11,666 bases of DNA from Polyangiaceae bacterium (GTDB taxonomy: Bacteria; Myxococcota; Polyangia; Polyangiales; Polyangiaceae). The stretch's first letter is position 1, and each line of letters starts with the position of its first letter. The position numbers and the translations under genes were made by a program. The stretch lies in the NCBI GenBank assembly GCA_025936205.1, contig JAICTU010000290.1:1-11666 (forward strand), in the 5' to 3' direction. The notes beneath the pieces are model-generated. The model searched no databases. It was not told where the DNA came from and saw only the letters and a list, made by a program, of their open reading frames with translations. This document shows, one piece after another, positions 1-6,866 of this stretch.

Positions 1-645
1 CACTTAGACCGCGCAGGCGTCGAGCGTGTGGAGCACGAGGTCCGGGAGCTCGGGCGCCGCGCGCTCAGCGTACAGGCCGACGTGGGGACGCGCGGTGGCG
101 TGCAGCGCATCGCGGACGCGGCCCATGAGCTGGGAGATCCCGACATCCTGGTGATCAACGCCGTGCAGCAAATCCATCCCTGGAGCACGGTGCTGGAGGA
201 GAGCGTCGAGGACTACGAAAGCCAGTTCCGCACCTGCGTGATGCAGACCGTGTACCTGGTGCAGTCCTTCGTGCCGGCGCTGCAGCGCAAGGGCTGGGGC
301 CGCGTGATCGGCATCAACACCGAGTGCACGATGCAGATGTTTGAGACGCAGTCGGCGTATGTGGCCGGCAAGCGCGGCATGGACGGCGTGCTGCGCGTGC
401 TGGCCCGCGAGATTGGCCGGCACGGCATCACCGTCAACCAGGTCGCGCCAGGCTGGACGATCTCCGAGCGCGATCGGCAGAAGCCCGCGGACGACGCCGG
501 CTATTGCCAGAACGTGCCGCTGCGGCGCCGCGGCACCGACCGCGAGATCGCCAACGTGGTGGCGTTTCTCGCGTCGGAGCTGGCGAGCTACGTGCACGGC
601 GCCTTCGTGCCCGTGTGTGGTGGCAACGTGATGCCGACGGTTTGA
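1..645 (+). CDS. SDR-family oxidoreductase, 5' end missing
   Basis: The frame is open from base 1, so the start and the N-terminal NAD(P)-binding glycine motif lie outside the window. What remains (about 214 codons) covers the Rossmann core from roughly beta3 to the C-terminus. Visible family marks are an INAV segment where NNAG is expected (154-165), the YxxxK catalytic pair (Tyr 358-360, Lys 370-372), and the typical GITVNQVAPGW stretch followed by FLASELASYVHG and a terminal GG. SDRs use NAD(P)(H) to oxidise or reduce alcohol/carbonyl groups in the cytoplasm; substrate cannot be read here. Odd points: the position 13 residues before Tyr, normally Ser, reads Thr (319-321), and the helix alpha4 position where the structural Asn is expected appears to be Cys (235-237). 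It converges with the YCII gene; stops are 13 bp apart. Family call is secure, catalytic activity less so. Confidence 0.92.
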   Translation, partial: HLDRAGVERVEHEVRELGRRALSVQADVGTRGGVQRIADAAHELGDPDILVINAVQQIHPWSTVLEESVEDYESQFRTCVMQTVYLVQSFVPALQRKGWGRVIGINTECTMQMFETQSAYVAGKRGMDGVLRVLAREIGRHGITVNQVAPGWTISERDRQKPADDAGYCQNVPLRRRGTDREIANVVAFLASELASYVHGAFVPVCGGNVMPTV

Positions 646-658
646 GCCCGCCGAGGGC

Positions 659-1384
659 TCACTCGGCCAGCACGCGCACGTCGACCTGCGTGTCGCCGAG
701 GACATCGGCATAGCGCTCGGTCCACGCTCGAGCGTCTGCGAGCGTGGCCAGCTCGAGCATGGAGAAGCCGGCGATCAGCTCCTTCGACTCCGCAAAGGGG
801 CCGTCGGTCCAGGTGCGTTTGCCCTTGTCGGTGACCAGCCGCGCGCCTCTCGAGCTCGGCGCCAGCCGATCGGCGAGCACCAGCACGCCTTCCTCCCGCA
901 GCGACTGCAGCAGCTTCTCCAGCGCCGCGCGCCGCTCTGCCGACGGCTCCGTGCCGCTCTCGGTGTGGCGGTCGCCCTTGCACAGCAGCAGGAAGCGCCC
1001 CATGGGCAGCTTCTCGGGCTTGGGGATCACGCCGATGTCCCAGGGTTCGACGACGGGGCCGACCTCGATCTCCACGTCACCGAGCGCGCGGGCCAGCTGC
1101 CGCGCACGTTCGATCGCCTCTTCCAGCGAGTGGGCCTTGATCATCGCGAAGGAGGAGAGCAGCTCGTTCTCGCCCTGGTACGGCCCTTTGGTGACCTTGG
1201 CCTCGCCGCCCTGAGTCCGCAGGCGCGCGCGCTGGGCGCTGCGGTGCAGGCCGGCGCCGTTGATGAACACCTTGTTCTTCAGCGACTCCTGCACCAGTGC
1301 GCCCATCTTCTGCACGATCTCCTGGCTCGGAGGCCCGCCCGCCTCCATGTTTGCGTCCACCTTGTGCATCACCATGAATCGCAT
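659..1384 (-). CDS. Tandem YCII/DGPF-domain protein
   Basis: 241 aa made of two YCII-related (DGPF) domains in tandem. The second carries the classic signature TWTDGPFAESKELIAGF (about residues 191-207). The first has the matching stretch VTKGPYQGENELLSSF (about 64-79), so DGPF is degenerate to KGPY and its Asp is replaced by Lys. Both domains start with a beta strand of the MRFMVMHK / MGRFLLLCKGD kind (1-8 and 128-138). YCII domains form ferredoxin-like dimers; no general reaction is established for the DGPF group, though such genes often sit beside ECF42-type sigma factors. No sigma gene is adjacent here. The start is supported by a consensus AAGGAG seven bases upstream. It lies 131 bp downstream of the diguanylate cyclase stop on the same strand, far enough for its own promoter. 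Likely cytoplasmic; no signal peptide. Confidence 0.9.
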   Translation of the reverse strand: MRFMVMHKVDANMEAGGPPSQEIVQKMGALVQESLKNKVFINGAGLHRSAQRARLRTQGGEAKVTKGPYQGENELLSSFAMIKAHSLEEAIERARQLARALGDVEIEVGPVVEPWDIGVIPKPEKLPMGRFLLLCKGDRHTESGTEPSAERRAALEKLLQSLREEGVLVLADRLAPSSRGARLVTDKGKRTWTDGPFAESKELIAGFSMLELATLADARAWTERYADVLGDTQVDVRVLAE

Positions 1385-1391
1385 CGAGCAA

Positions 1392-1397
1392 CTCCTT
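1392..1397 (-). promoter_or_regulatory. Shine-Dalgarno of the YCII gene
   Basis: Minus strand reads AAGGAG, seven bases before the ATG at 1384. It decides the start in favour of this ATG over the in-frame ATG three codons further in. Confidence 0.8.
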
Positions 1398-1515
1398 GTT
1401 CGGATGGCGTGGGCGTAGCCCAGCCACGGAGCAGCGTCGAGCGTTCCGGGAGACGGTCGGTCGGTGGGGAGTCCTGGAGTCGTGCGTTGCGCGGCAGCCC
1501 CGAGCCCCGCAGAAA

Positions 1516-2505
1516 TCAGCTACTCGGGTTTTGCGGCGGCTCGGCTTCGGGGCTGTACACGATCACCTGATCGCGCCCGCGCGACTTGGCCAGGTAGAGC
1601 GCGCTATCTGCGGCTTTGACCAGACCCTCCGGCGAGTTGCCCGTCACGTCCCGGCTTTCGGCCAGGCCGATGCTGACGGTCACGCTGGCGGAGCCGTCGT
1701 CGAACTCGAAGTGATCTTTGCGCACCAGCGCCGCCATGCGCTCGGCCACCACCAGCGCGCCCTGCTTCGGCGTCTGCGGCAGCAGGATGGCGAACTCCTC
1801 GCCGCCGTAGCGCGCCGGTGTGTCCACTTCTCGCAAGCGCGCCGTGAGGCGGCTGGCCACGCCCTTGAGCACGCGGTCGCCCGCGTCATGGCCGTACAGG
1901 TCGTTGATGCGCTTGAAGTAGTCGACATCCACCATCAGACAGCTGAGGGGCGTCGAGTAGCGCTTGGTCATCGCGAACTCACGCCGCAGCACGTCGTCGA
2001 AGCGGCGACGGTTGAACAAGCCCGTGAGCGGATCGGTGATGGCCAGCGCTTCCACGTGGTGCAGCATCGACTGCAGCTCGCTGTTGCGCTTCTTCAGCTC
2101 GACCTCGGCGGCCTTCACGCGCAGGGCGGCGAAGATGCGCGCCTCCAGCTCTTCATCGGCGAAGGGCTTGGGCAAATAGTCGTCCGCGCCCACGTTCAGG
2201 CCTTCGACGCGCTCCTGCAGCTCACCGCGAACCGTGAGCATGATGATCGGAATGTCACGGCTTTCGCCCGACATCTTCAGCCAGCGGCACACGGACAGGC
2301 CGTCCATGTCCTGCATAACGACATCGAGCACGATCAGGTCGGGCCGATCCTGCTTGGCGAACTTCAAGCCTTCGATGCCGGAACGTGCCCAGAGTACCTC
2401 GTAGCCCTGCCGCTGCAGCATGGCCTGAATACGTGAACCCTGGGTCTCGCTGTCCTCGACGAGTAGGAGCTTCCCCTTGACTGACACTCTTCTAGATAGA
2501 GTCAT
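1516..2505 (-). CDS. Response regulator with GGDEF output (diguanylate cyclase)
   Basis: 329 aa. Residues about 12-125 are a receiver domain: acidic pair E17-D18, phospho-acceptor D61 in LIVLDVVMQDMDG, T91 and K113 in LPKPF. A charged helical linker (about 126-152) leads into a GGDEF domain with ITDPLTGLFNRR, the metal/substrate segment MVDVDYFKRINDLYGHDAGD, and an intact GGEEF at 234-238. RxxD (R225-D228) sits five residues before GGEEF, the spacing of the c-di-GMP inhibitory I-site. The protein should make c-di-GMP from two GTP, activated by phosphorylation and dimerisation and restrained by product. The single-REC layout is WspR-like rather than PleD-like. No partner histidine kinase is adjacent, so its input is unknown. 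No clear Shine-Dalgarno precedes the ATG; an AGAGT/ACTCT inverted repeat brackets it. An internal GTG at codon 7 is a possible alternative start. Cytoplasmic. Confidence 0.95.
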   Translation of the reverse strand: MTLSRRVSVKGKLLLVEDSETQGSRIQAMLQRQGYEVLWARSGIEGLKFAKQDRPDLIVLDVVMQDMDGLSVCRWLKMSGESRDIPIIMLTVRGELQERVEGLNVGADDYLPKPFADEELEARIFAALRVKAAEVELKKRNSELQSMLHHVEALAITDPLTGLFNRRRFDDVLRREFAMTKRYSTPLSCLMVDVDYFKRINDLYGHDAGDRVLKGVASRLTARLREVDTPARYGGEEFAILLPQTPKQGALVVAERMAALVRKDHFEFDDGSASVTVSIGLAESRDVTGNSPEGLVKAADSALYLAKSRGRDQVIVYSPEAEPPQNPSS

Positions 2506-2607
2506 TTACTCTGGGCAGGGGCGCAAGCCAATTCGGGGTCGCACGTAACTCCAGCCCCGGAGGGCTACGCTATAGGCAAGCGGTGGGGCCAATGTTATGG
2601 GCCGCGT
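2506..2607. other. Divergent intergenic region, cyclase / SMP-30 gene
   Basis: The 102 bp between two divergent start codons must hold the signals for both genes. Rightward, TATAGG (2571-2576) resembles a -10 box but has no convincing -35 at 16-18 bp. Leftward I find no clear hexamers. Neither start has a good Shine-Dalgarno. ATGs at 2592 and 2597 are out of frame with the SMP-30 gene. Confidence 0.4.
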
Positions 2608-3732
2608 ATGACGCTCCCGTTTAGCCTCGCTTCAGAATCGGCGCCCACGGCGCATGCCCGCCACGCGCGCTTCCCGTCGAACAGCGCGATCTGCGCCGGA
2701 GTGGCGCTGTGTGTGGCGGCCGTGCTCGCCTGTCATGCGCCGAGCCCCGCGAGCCCGGACAACAGCGCTGCCACGCCGTCGGTGAAGGAGGATGTGGGTG
2801 CGCCGGCCACGGCTCCGTCCCGTGCTGCCGTGGCTCCGGCGGCCCCACGCGCCTTGCCGGCGTTCTGTCAGGGCGTGAGTGCTGAAGCGCCGGTGCCGGC
2901 AACGGCAAAGGCGGAGCTGTTGAAAAACGGCTTCGTGTTCGTGGAGGGGCCCGTGTGGAGCGAGCAGGCGGGTGCCTTCTTCTTCTCGGAGATGGACTTC
3001 AATGCCCCGGGGCCCAACGGGCCGCCCTCGAAGATCCATCGCCTGGTGCTGCCCAGGGCCTTCGACGTCTTCATCCCCGATGCGGGCAGCAATGGTCTCG
3101 CGATCGACAGCCAGGGCCTGGTGGCGTGCACGCACGATACGCAGACGCTCTCTCGCTACGATCTGAAGACCAAGCAGCGCAGCGTGCTGGTGAGCGACTT
3201 TCAGGGCAAGCACTTCAACTCACCGAACGACGTCGCGATCCATTCGGCGGGCCACGTGTACTTCAGCGATCCAAACTGGCAGCTCAATGGGCGCCACAGC
3301 GACACCGGCATCACCGGCGTCTACTGGCGCAAGCCATCGGGTGAAGTGCTGCTGGTCGACGGCGATCTGAAGCAGCCCAACGGAGTCACGCTCTCGCCGG
3401 ACGAGACGAAGCTGTACGTGGGCGCGGCGGAAGGCGGCGTCAACGTGTACCCGGTGCTGGCCGACGGCAGCCTCGGGCCGCGCCAGCACTTCGCCGACGT
3501 GCAAGAGCCGGACGGCATGGCCATCGACTGCGCGGGGAACTTGTTCGTGGCCAGCCACTCGCCGGGCAAGCTGCTGGTGTTCGCGCCCGACGGCAAGCAG
3601 ATCGCCGTGATCGACGTGGCGCCGAAGACCACGAACGCCGCGTTCGGCGGTCCCGATCATGAGACGTTGCTGATCACGGCAGGCACCGGCGTGTATTCGA
3701 TCCGCACGGCGTCGCCGGGCTTTCCGTACTGA
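2608..3732 (+). CDS. SMP-30/gluconolactonase-family protein, predicted lipoprotein
   Basis: 374 aa. The N-terminus has a long polar stretch with Arg/His residues, a hydrophobic segment (about 28-41) and the lipobox-like VLAC with Cys42, then an Ala/Pro/Ser-rich tether to about residue 100. The rest is a six-bladed SMP-30/Gnl/LRE-like beta-propeller. Metal and substrate residues can be placed by motif: E113 in FVEGPVW, N207 in NSPNDVA, N258 in QPNGVTLSPDE and D302 in EPDGMAID, matching the family's Glu-Asn-Asn-Asp set. These enzymes hydrolyse lactones (gluconolactone and relatives) using a divalent metal. With the signal it would act in the periplasm or on the outer membrane. The Leu at the -2 lipobox position is unusual, and the n-region is longer than typical, so the true start may be uncertain; no better in-frame start is visible. 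Substrate is not predictable. Confidence 0.9.
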   Translation: MTLPFSLASESAPTAHARHARFPSNSAICAGVALCVAAVLACHAPSPASPDNSAATPSVKEDVGAPATAPSRAAVAPAAPRALPAFCQGVSAEAPVPATAKAELLKNGFVFVEGPVWSEQAGAFFFSEMDFNAPGPNGPPSKIHRLVLPRAFDVFIPDAGSNGLAIDSQGLVACTHDTQTLSRYDLKTKQRSVLVSDFQGKHFNSPNDVAIHSAGHVYFSDPNWQLNGRHSDTGITGVYWRKPSGEVLLVDGDLKQPNGVTLSPDETKLYVGAAEGGVNVYPVLADGSLGPRQHFADVQEPDGMAIDCAGNLFVASHSPGKLLVFAPDGKQIAVIDVAPKTTNAAFGGPDHETLLITAGTGVYSIRTASPGFPY

Positions 3733-3746
3733 GTTGCGGCAGAGGA

Positions 3747-3768
3747 CCGGCCGCGCTGGCGCGGCCGG
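3747..3768 (+). terminator. Perfect 10-bp GC hairpin after SMP-30 gene
   Basis: Two perfectly complementary 10-base arms (CCGGCCGCGC and GCGCGGCCGG) separated by TG, starting 14 bases after the stop codon. The position suits transcript ending or 3' end protection. No T-run follows, so it is not a classical intrinsic terminator; the true loop would open by one pair. Confidence 0.4.
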
Positions 3769-3783
3769 CGGCGGGAGGAGCGG

Positions 3784-3811
3784 TTGAACGCGGCGCGGCG
3801 GGCACTACACT
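3784..3811 (+). promoter_or_regulatory. Sigma70-like promoter, candidate leaderless start
   Basis: TTGAAC (3784-3789), a 16-base spacer and TACACT (3806-3811). Each box matches the sigma70 consensus at four of six positions (TTGACA, TATAAT). The ATG of the LuxR-type gene follows only six bases after the -10 box, so transcription would begin at or within a base or two of the start codon. No Shine-Dalgarno is seen just before the ATG, which agrees with a leaderless message. Confidence 0.5.
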
Positions 3812-3817
3812 CGTGGC

Positions 3818-5470
3818 ATGAGCCAGGCGGGCCCTCCCGATAGCGCCGCAAGGGCCGCGGTCGAGCGGGGCCGAGCCGCTTACGGGCGGCGTGCCTGGAG
3901 GGAAGCGTACGAAGCCTGGGCACCGCTGGAGCGCGCCGGGTCCCTCGCGGTCGAAGAGCAGCAACTGCTGGCCACGGCCGCCGCCCTGACGGGGCGGGAC
4001 GGGGAGTTTTTGGAGCTGCTGGAACGGCTGTACCAGCAGCACCTCGCGGCCGGGCAGAGCAAAAGGGCGGCGCGTTGCGGGGTGTGGCTGGTGCTGCGCT
4101 CCTTCTCGCTCGGGGAGAGCGGACGTGCCAATGGCTGGCTGAGCCGAGTGCGGCGCCTGGTGGAGGCAGAGGCCGGCGGCTGCCCCGAGGAGGGCTACTT
4201 GCTCGTCCCGTCCGTGCACAGGGCGCTCGCCACGGGGGACTGGAGCGGGGCGGGCGAGTTGGCGGCGCGCGCTGCGCAGATCGGGGAGCAGTTCGCTGAT
4301 GTGGATCTGACCGCGCTCGCCCGCAACCTACAAGGCGGCGCGCTGCTCCGCCAGGGACGGGTCGAGGCGGGGCTCGCGTTGCTCGACGAAACGATGCTCG
4401 CTGCCAGCTCCGGGGAGCTGTCCCCGATCATCACCGGGCTGGTCTATTGCAGTGCGATCCGCTGGTGCCGCGACGTCTATGCGTTCGGGCGTGCTCGCGA
4501 GTGGACCCAGGTGCTCGCCAGCTGGTGCGACGCACAGCCCGAGCTGGTGACCTTCAGCGGAGTCTGCCTCGCGGACCGTGCGGAGGTGCTGCTGGTGTGT
4601 GGCGATTGGCCCGGCGCATTGGAGCAGGCGCGGCGCGTGGCCGAGCGTTTCGGGCCAGGTCGGGATCCCGAGGGCAGCGCGGATGCCGCCTATCAAGCCG
4701 CCGAGGTTCATCGCTTGCGCGGTGAGATCGAGCTCGCCGAGGCCGCATACGCTCGCGTCGGCGCGCTGGGGGGCGAGCCTCAACCAGGGCTATCTCTGCT
4801 GCGCTTGCAGCAGGGCCGGCGCGAGCAAGCCGCCAGCGGCCTGCGCGCGGCCCTGGCCAGCAGCAGCAACCCGCTGCGCCGGGCGCGCCTACTGCCGGCT
4901 CTGCTCGAGGTAGCGCTCGAGTTGGGCGACACCTCCAGCGCGCGCGTCGCGTGTGACGAACTGGAAGCAACGGCAGCGCGCTACGGCACCGAGGCGCTGG
5001 AGGCGCTCGCAGCCGCTGCTCGCGGCGCCTTGCGAGCGGCGGAAGGTGACGCGGCCGGCGCCATCGAGCCGCTGCGTCGAGCGTTCGGCATCTGGCAGCG
5101 GCTCGGGGGCACGCACGCGAGCGCGCGCCTGCGCGTGCAGCTGGCCCACGCCTACCACGCGCTGGGCGATGCGGAGGGCGCGCAGCTCGAGCTGGAGCAC
5201 GCGCGCCGCACCTTCGAGCAGCTCGGGGCGGGGCCGGATCTCGGGCGCGTTCAGCCCGCCAAACCGGTCCGAGGTCGGGAGGGGCTCACGCCTCGCGAGC
5301 TCGAGGTGTTGCGCTGGGTCGCCGCGGGCAAGACCAACCGCGCCATCGCGCGGCAGCTGGGCCTGAGCGAGAAGACCGTGGACCGACACGTGAGCAACAT
5401 CTTCGTCAAGCTCGACGTGTCGTCGCGCGCGGCCGCCACCGCCTGCGCCTATCAGAAGCGCCTGCTCTGA
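3818..5470 (+). CDS. TPR-rich LuxR-type transcriptional regulator
   Basis: 550 aa. Residues about 8-470 are a run of Ala/Leu-rich helical hairpins of TPR type (for example AAVERGRAAYGRRAWREAYEAW near the N-terminus and AHAYHALGDAEGAQLELEHA near 440). The C-terminus (about 489-548) is a LuxR/GerE helix-turn-helix: LTPRELEVLRWVAAGKTNRAIARQLGLSEKTV is split over scaffold and recognition helices, followed by DRHVSNIFVKLDVSSRAAA. There is no Walker A ATPase domain as in MalT/LAL regulators and no receiver domain, so the signal is probably sensed by the TPR part through ligand or protein binding. Cytoplasmic DNA-binding protein. The next gene on the same strand is an FAD oxidoreductase, with a palindrome between them, so a role as its activator or repressor is the simplest reading. 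This ATG is chosen because the promoter abuts it. Confidence 0.93.
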   Translation: MSQAGPPDSAARAAVERGRAAYGRRAWREAYEAWAPLERAGSLAVEEQQLLATAAALTGRDGEFLELLERLYQQHLAAGQSKRAARCGVWLVLRSFSLGESGRANGWLSRVRRLVEAEAGGCPEEGYLLVPSVHRALATGDWSGAGELAARAAQIGEQFADVDLTALARNLQGGALLRQGRVEAGLALLDETMLAASSGELSPIITGLVYCSAIRWCRDVYAFGRAREWTQVLASWCDAQPELVTFSGVCLADRAEVLLVCGDWPGALEQARRVAERFGPGRDPEGSADAAYQAAEVHRLRGEIELAEAAYARVGALGGEPQPGLSLLRLQQGRREQAASGLRAALASSSNPLRRARLLPALLEVALELGDTSSARVACDELEATAARYGTEALEALAAAARGALRAAEGDAAGAIEPLRRAFGIWQRLGGTHASARLRVQLAHAYHALGDAEGAQLELEHARRTFEQLGAGPDLGRVQPAKPVRGREGLTPRELEVLRWVAAGKTNRAIARQLGLSEKTVDRHVSNIFVKLDVSSRAAATACAYQKRLL

Positions 5471-5479
5471 TCTGGGCCA

Positions 5480-5495
5480 TGGGTAGAACTACCCA
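5480..5495. promoter_or_regulatory. Inverted repeat TGGGTAG-AA-CTACCCA, candidate LuxR operator
   Basis: A perfect inverted repeat with 7-base arms and a 2-base centre, ten bases after the regulator's stop and 104 bases before the monooxygenase ATG. LuxR/NarL-type HTH proteins bind such dyads as dimers, and GGTA/TACC cores are common in their sites. A weak -10-like GATAGG (5519-5524) lies at about the distance expected if a bound activator replaces the -35 box. I infer, and have not shown, binding by the adjacent regulator. It is too close to the stop and lacks a T-run to be read as a terminator. Confidence 0.5.
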
Positions 5496-5529
5496 CGGCG
5501 CTTGCACGCAAATTGGGGGATAGGCCCGA

Positions 5530-5550
5530 AGCGCCGGGTTGCCCGGCGCT
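5530..5550 (+). other. Strong hairpin in the monooxygenase leader
   Basis: Nine-base perfect stem AGCGCCGGG / CCCGGCGCT around the loop TTG, midway between the palindrome and the start codon. A 12-base palindrome CCGGCGCGCCGG follows at 5567-5578. They may fold in the 5' leader of the monooxygenase mRNA or end read-through from the regulator gene; there is no T-run. In DNA this GC-rich such dyads also arise by chance. Confidence 0.3.
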
Positions 5551-5589
5551 CCTAGATTGTCGATCGCCGGCGCGCCGGAGCGCGCTGCG

Positions 5590-5595
5590 AGGAGG
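5590..5595 (+). promoter_or_regulatory. Shine-Dalgarno AGGAGG of the monooxygenase gene
   Basis: Consensus AGGAGG four bases before the ATG at 5600. The frame stays open further upstream, but this site and the start of the FAD fold soon after fix the start here. Confidence 0.75.
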
Positions 5596-5599
5596 AGCC

Positions 5600-6778
5600 A
5601 TGTCAGCGCAATCCATTCAGGAGGCGAAGTCCGCGGCGAAGGCGGCGCCCGCCTCCCTCGACGTGATCGTGATCGGCGCAGGCCAGGCGGGCCTCTCGGT
5701 GGGCTACCATCTGGCACGGAGAGGGCTGCGCTTCGTGATCCTCGATGCCGAGGATCGAGTCGGTGATGCCTGGCGCAGGCGCTGGGACTCCCTGCGACTA
5801 TTCAGCCCGGCGCGGTTCGACGGCCTGGACGGGATGCCGTTTCCCGCAGCCCCGCACTACTTCCCAACCAAGGACGAGATGGCCGACTACCTGGAGGCGT
5901 ATGCGGCACGCTTTGACTTACCGGTGTTCTCCGGTACGCGCGTGGAGCGCTTGTCGCGTCACGGGCAGGGCTATCTGGTGGAAGCCGCAGGGCGCCGCTG
6001 GCAGTCCGATCAGGTCGTGGTCGCAATGGCGAGCTATCAGCGGCCGCGAGTGCCGGACTTTGCCGCCCAGCTCGACCCCGGGATCATCCAGTTGCACTCG
6101 CTCGATTATCGCAACCCGAGCCAGCTGAGGCCGGGCGCCGTGCTGCTGGCGGGAGCGGGCAACTCCGGTGCGGAGATCGCGATCGATCTTGCAGCCCAGC
6201 ACCCGATCGTTCTGGCCGGGCGCGACGTGGGTCAGGTGCCATTCCGGATCGACGGCTTCTGGGCGCGCCTGATCCTCTGCCGCCTGGTGCTGCGCGGCGT
6301 GTTCCACTATCTGCTCAGCGTGAAGACGCCGCTGGGGCGCAAGCTGCGGGCTCAGGCCCTGCATCGCGGAGGACCGACCGTGCGCGTGAAACGCGCCGAC
6401 CTCGTGGCGGCACGGGTGCAGCGCGCGCCGCGCGTGGTCGGAGCGCGAGGCGGGCTGCCTTTGCTCGAGGATGGGCGGACGCTCGAGGTGGACAACGTCA
6501 TCTGGTGCACCGGCTTCCACCCCGGCTTCTGCTGGATCGACCTGCCGATCCTGGACGAGCACGGCGAGCCGCGCCACGACTGCGGCGCCGTCCCTGCCTC
6601 GCCGGGACTGTACTTCGTGGGGCTGCATTTCCTGTCTGCGATGTCGTCGACGATGATCCACGGCGTCGGGCGCGACGCGGCACGGATCGCCGATGCCGTG
6701 CTCGGCTATCGGACGCGCCGGGTAGGGCAGCCGAGCACGAAGCAGCGAGCGAGCGAGCTGCCGCAGGCGGCCGAGTAG
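5600..6778 (+). CDS. Flavin-containing monooxygenase-like oxidoreductase
   Basis: 392 aa. FAD-binding Rossmann motif GAGQAG at residues 26-31 preceded by DVIVI and followed by an acidic strand end (VILDAEDRVGDAW). A second dinucleotide motif GAGNSG at 185-190 should bind NADPH. HSLDY (166-170) matches the H-S-x-x-Y part of the FMO fingerprint, and WCTGFHP (302-308) is the usual C-terminal ATG-like motif before the last FAD strand GLYFVGLHF. Class B flavoprotein monooxygenases and relatives insert one oxygen into soft nucleophiles or ketones using NADPH and O2. The substrate is not evident. About residues 222-245 are hydrophobic with Arg/Lys breaks, possibly membrane-contacting. It follows a TPR-LuxR regulator by 129 bp with a palindrome and hairpin between, suggesting regulated expression. 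A disulfide-reductase-like function is less likely: no CxxC is seen. Confidence 0.9.
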   Translation: MSAQSIQEAKSAAKAAPASLDVIVIGAGQAGLSVGYHLARRGLRFVILDAEDRVGDAWRRRWDSLRLFSPARFDGLDGMPFPAAPHYFPTKDEMADYLEAYAARFDLPVFSGTRVERLSRHGQGYLVEAAGRRWQSDQVVVAMASYQRPRVPDFAAQLDPGIIQLHSLDYRNPSQLRPGAVLLAGAGNSGAEIAIDLAAQHPIVLAGRDVGQVPFRIDGFWARLILCRLVLRGVFHYLLSVKTPLGRKLRAQALHRGGPTVRVKRADLVAARVQRAPRVVGARGGLPLLEDGRTLEVDNVIWCTGFHPGFCWIDLPILDEHGEPRHDCGAVPASPGLYFVGLHFLSAMSSTMIHGVGRDAARIADAVLGYRTRRVGQPSTKQRASELPQAAE

Positions 6779-6866
6779 CTCAACCGTAGGATGGGAAGGC
6801 GCGCCCAGTTGCGCTCCCTCCCCGGACTCGCGTAAGCGCTGGTGCAACCAATCCGCTCCCTCGCGC

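Noticed and set aside
650..667. GCCGAG-N6-CTCGGC inverted repeat between the SDR and YCII stops as a two-way terminator
   Set aside because: Stem of only six pairs, no T-run on either strand, and it overlaps the YCII stop and last codons. Too weak to annotate.
2517..2534. Possible sigma54 site before the diguanylate cyclase (minus strand TTGGC...TGC)
   Set aside because: The spacing between the GG and GC elements is one base too long and the boxes match poorly.
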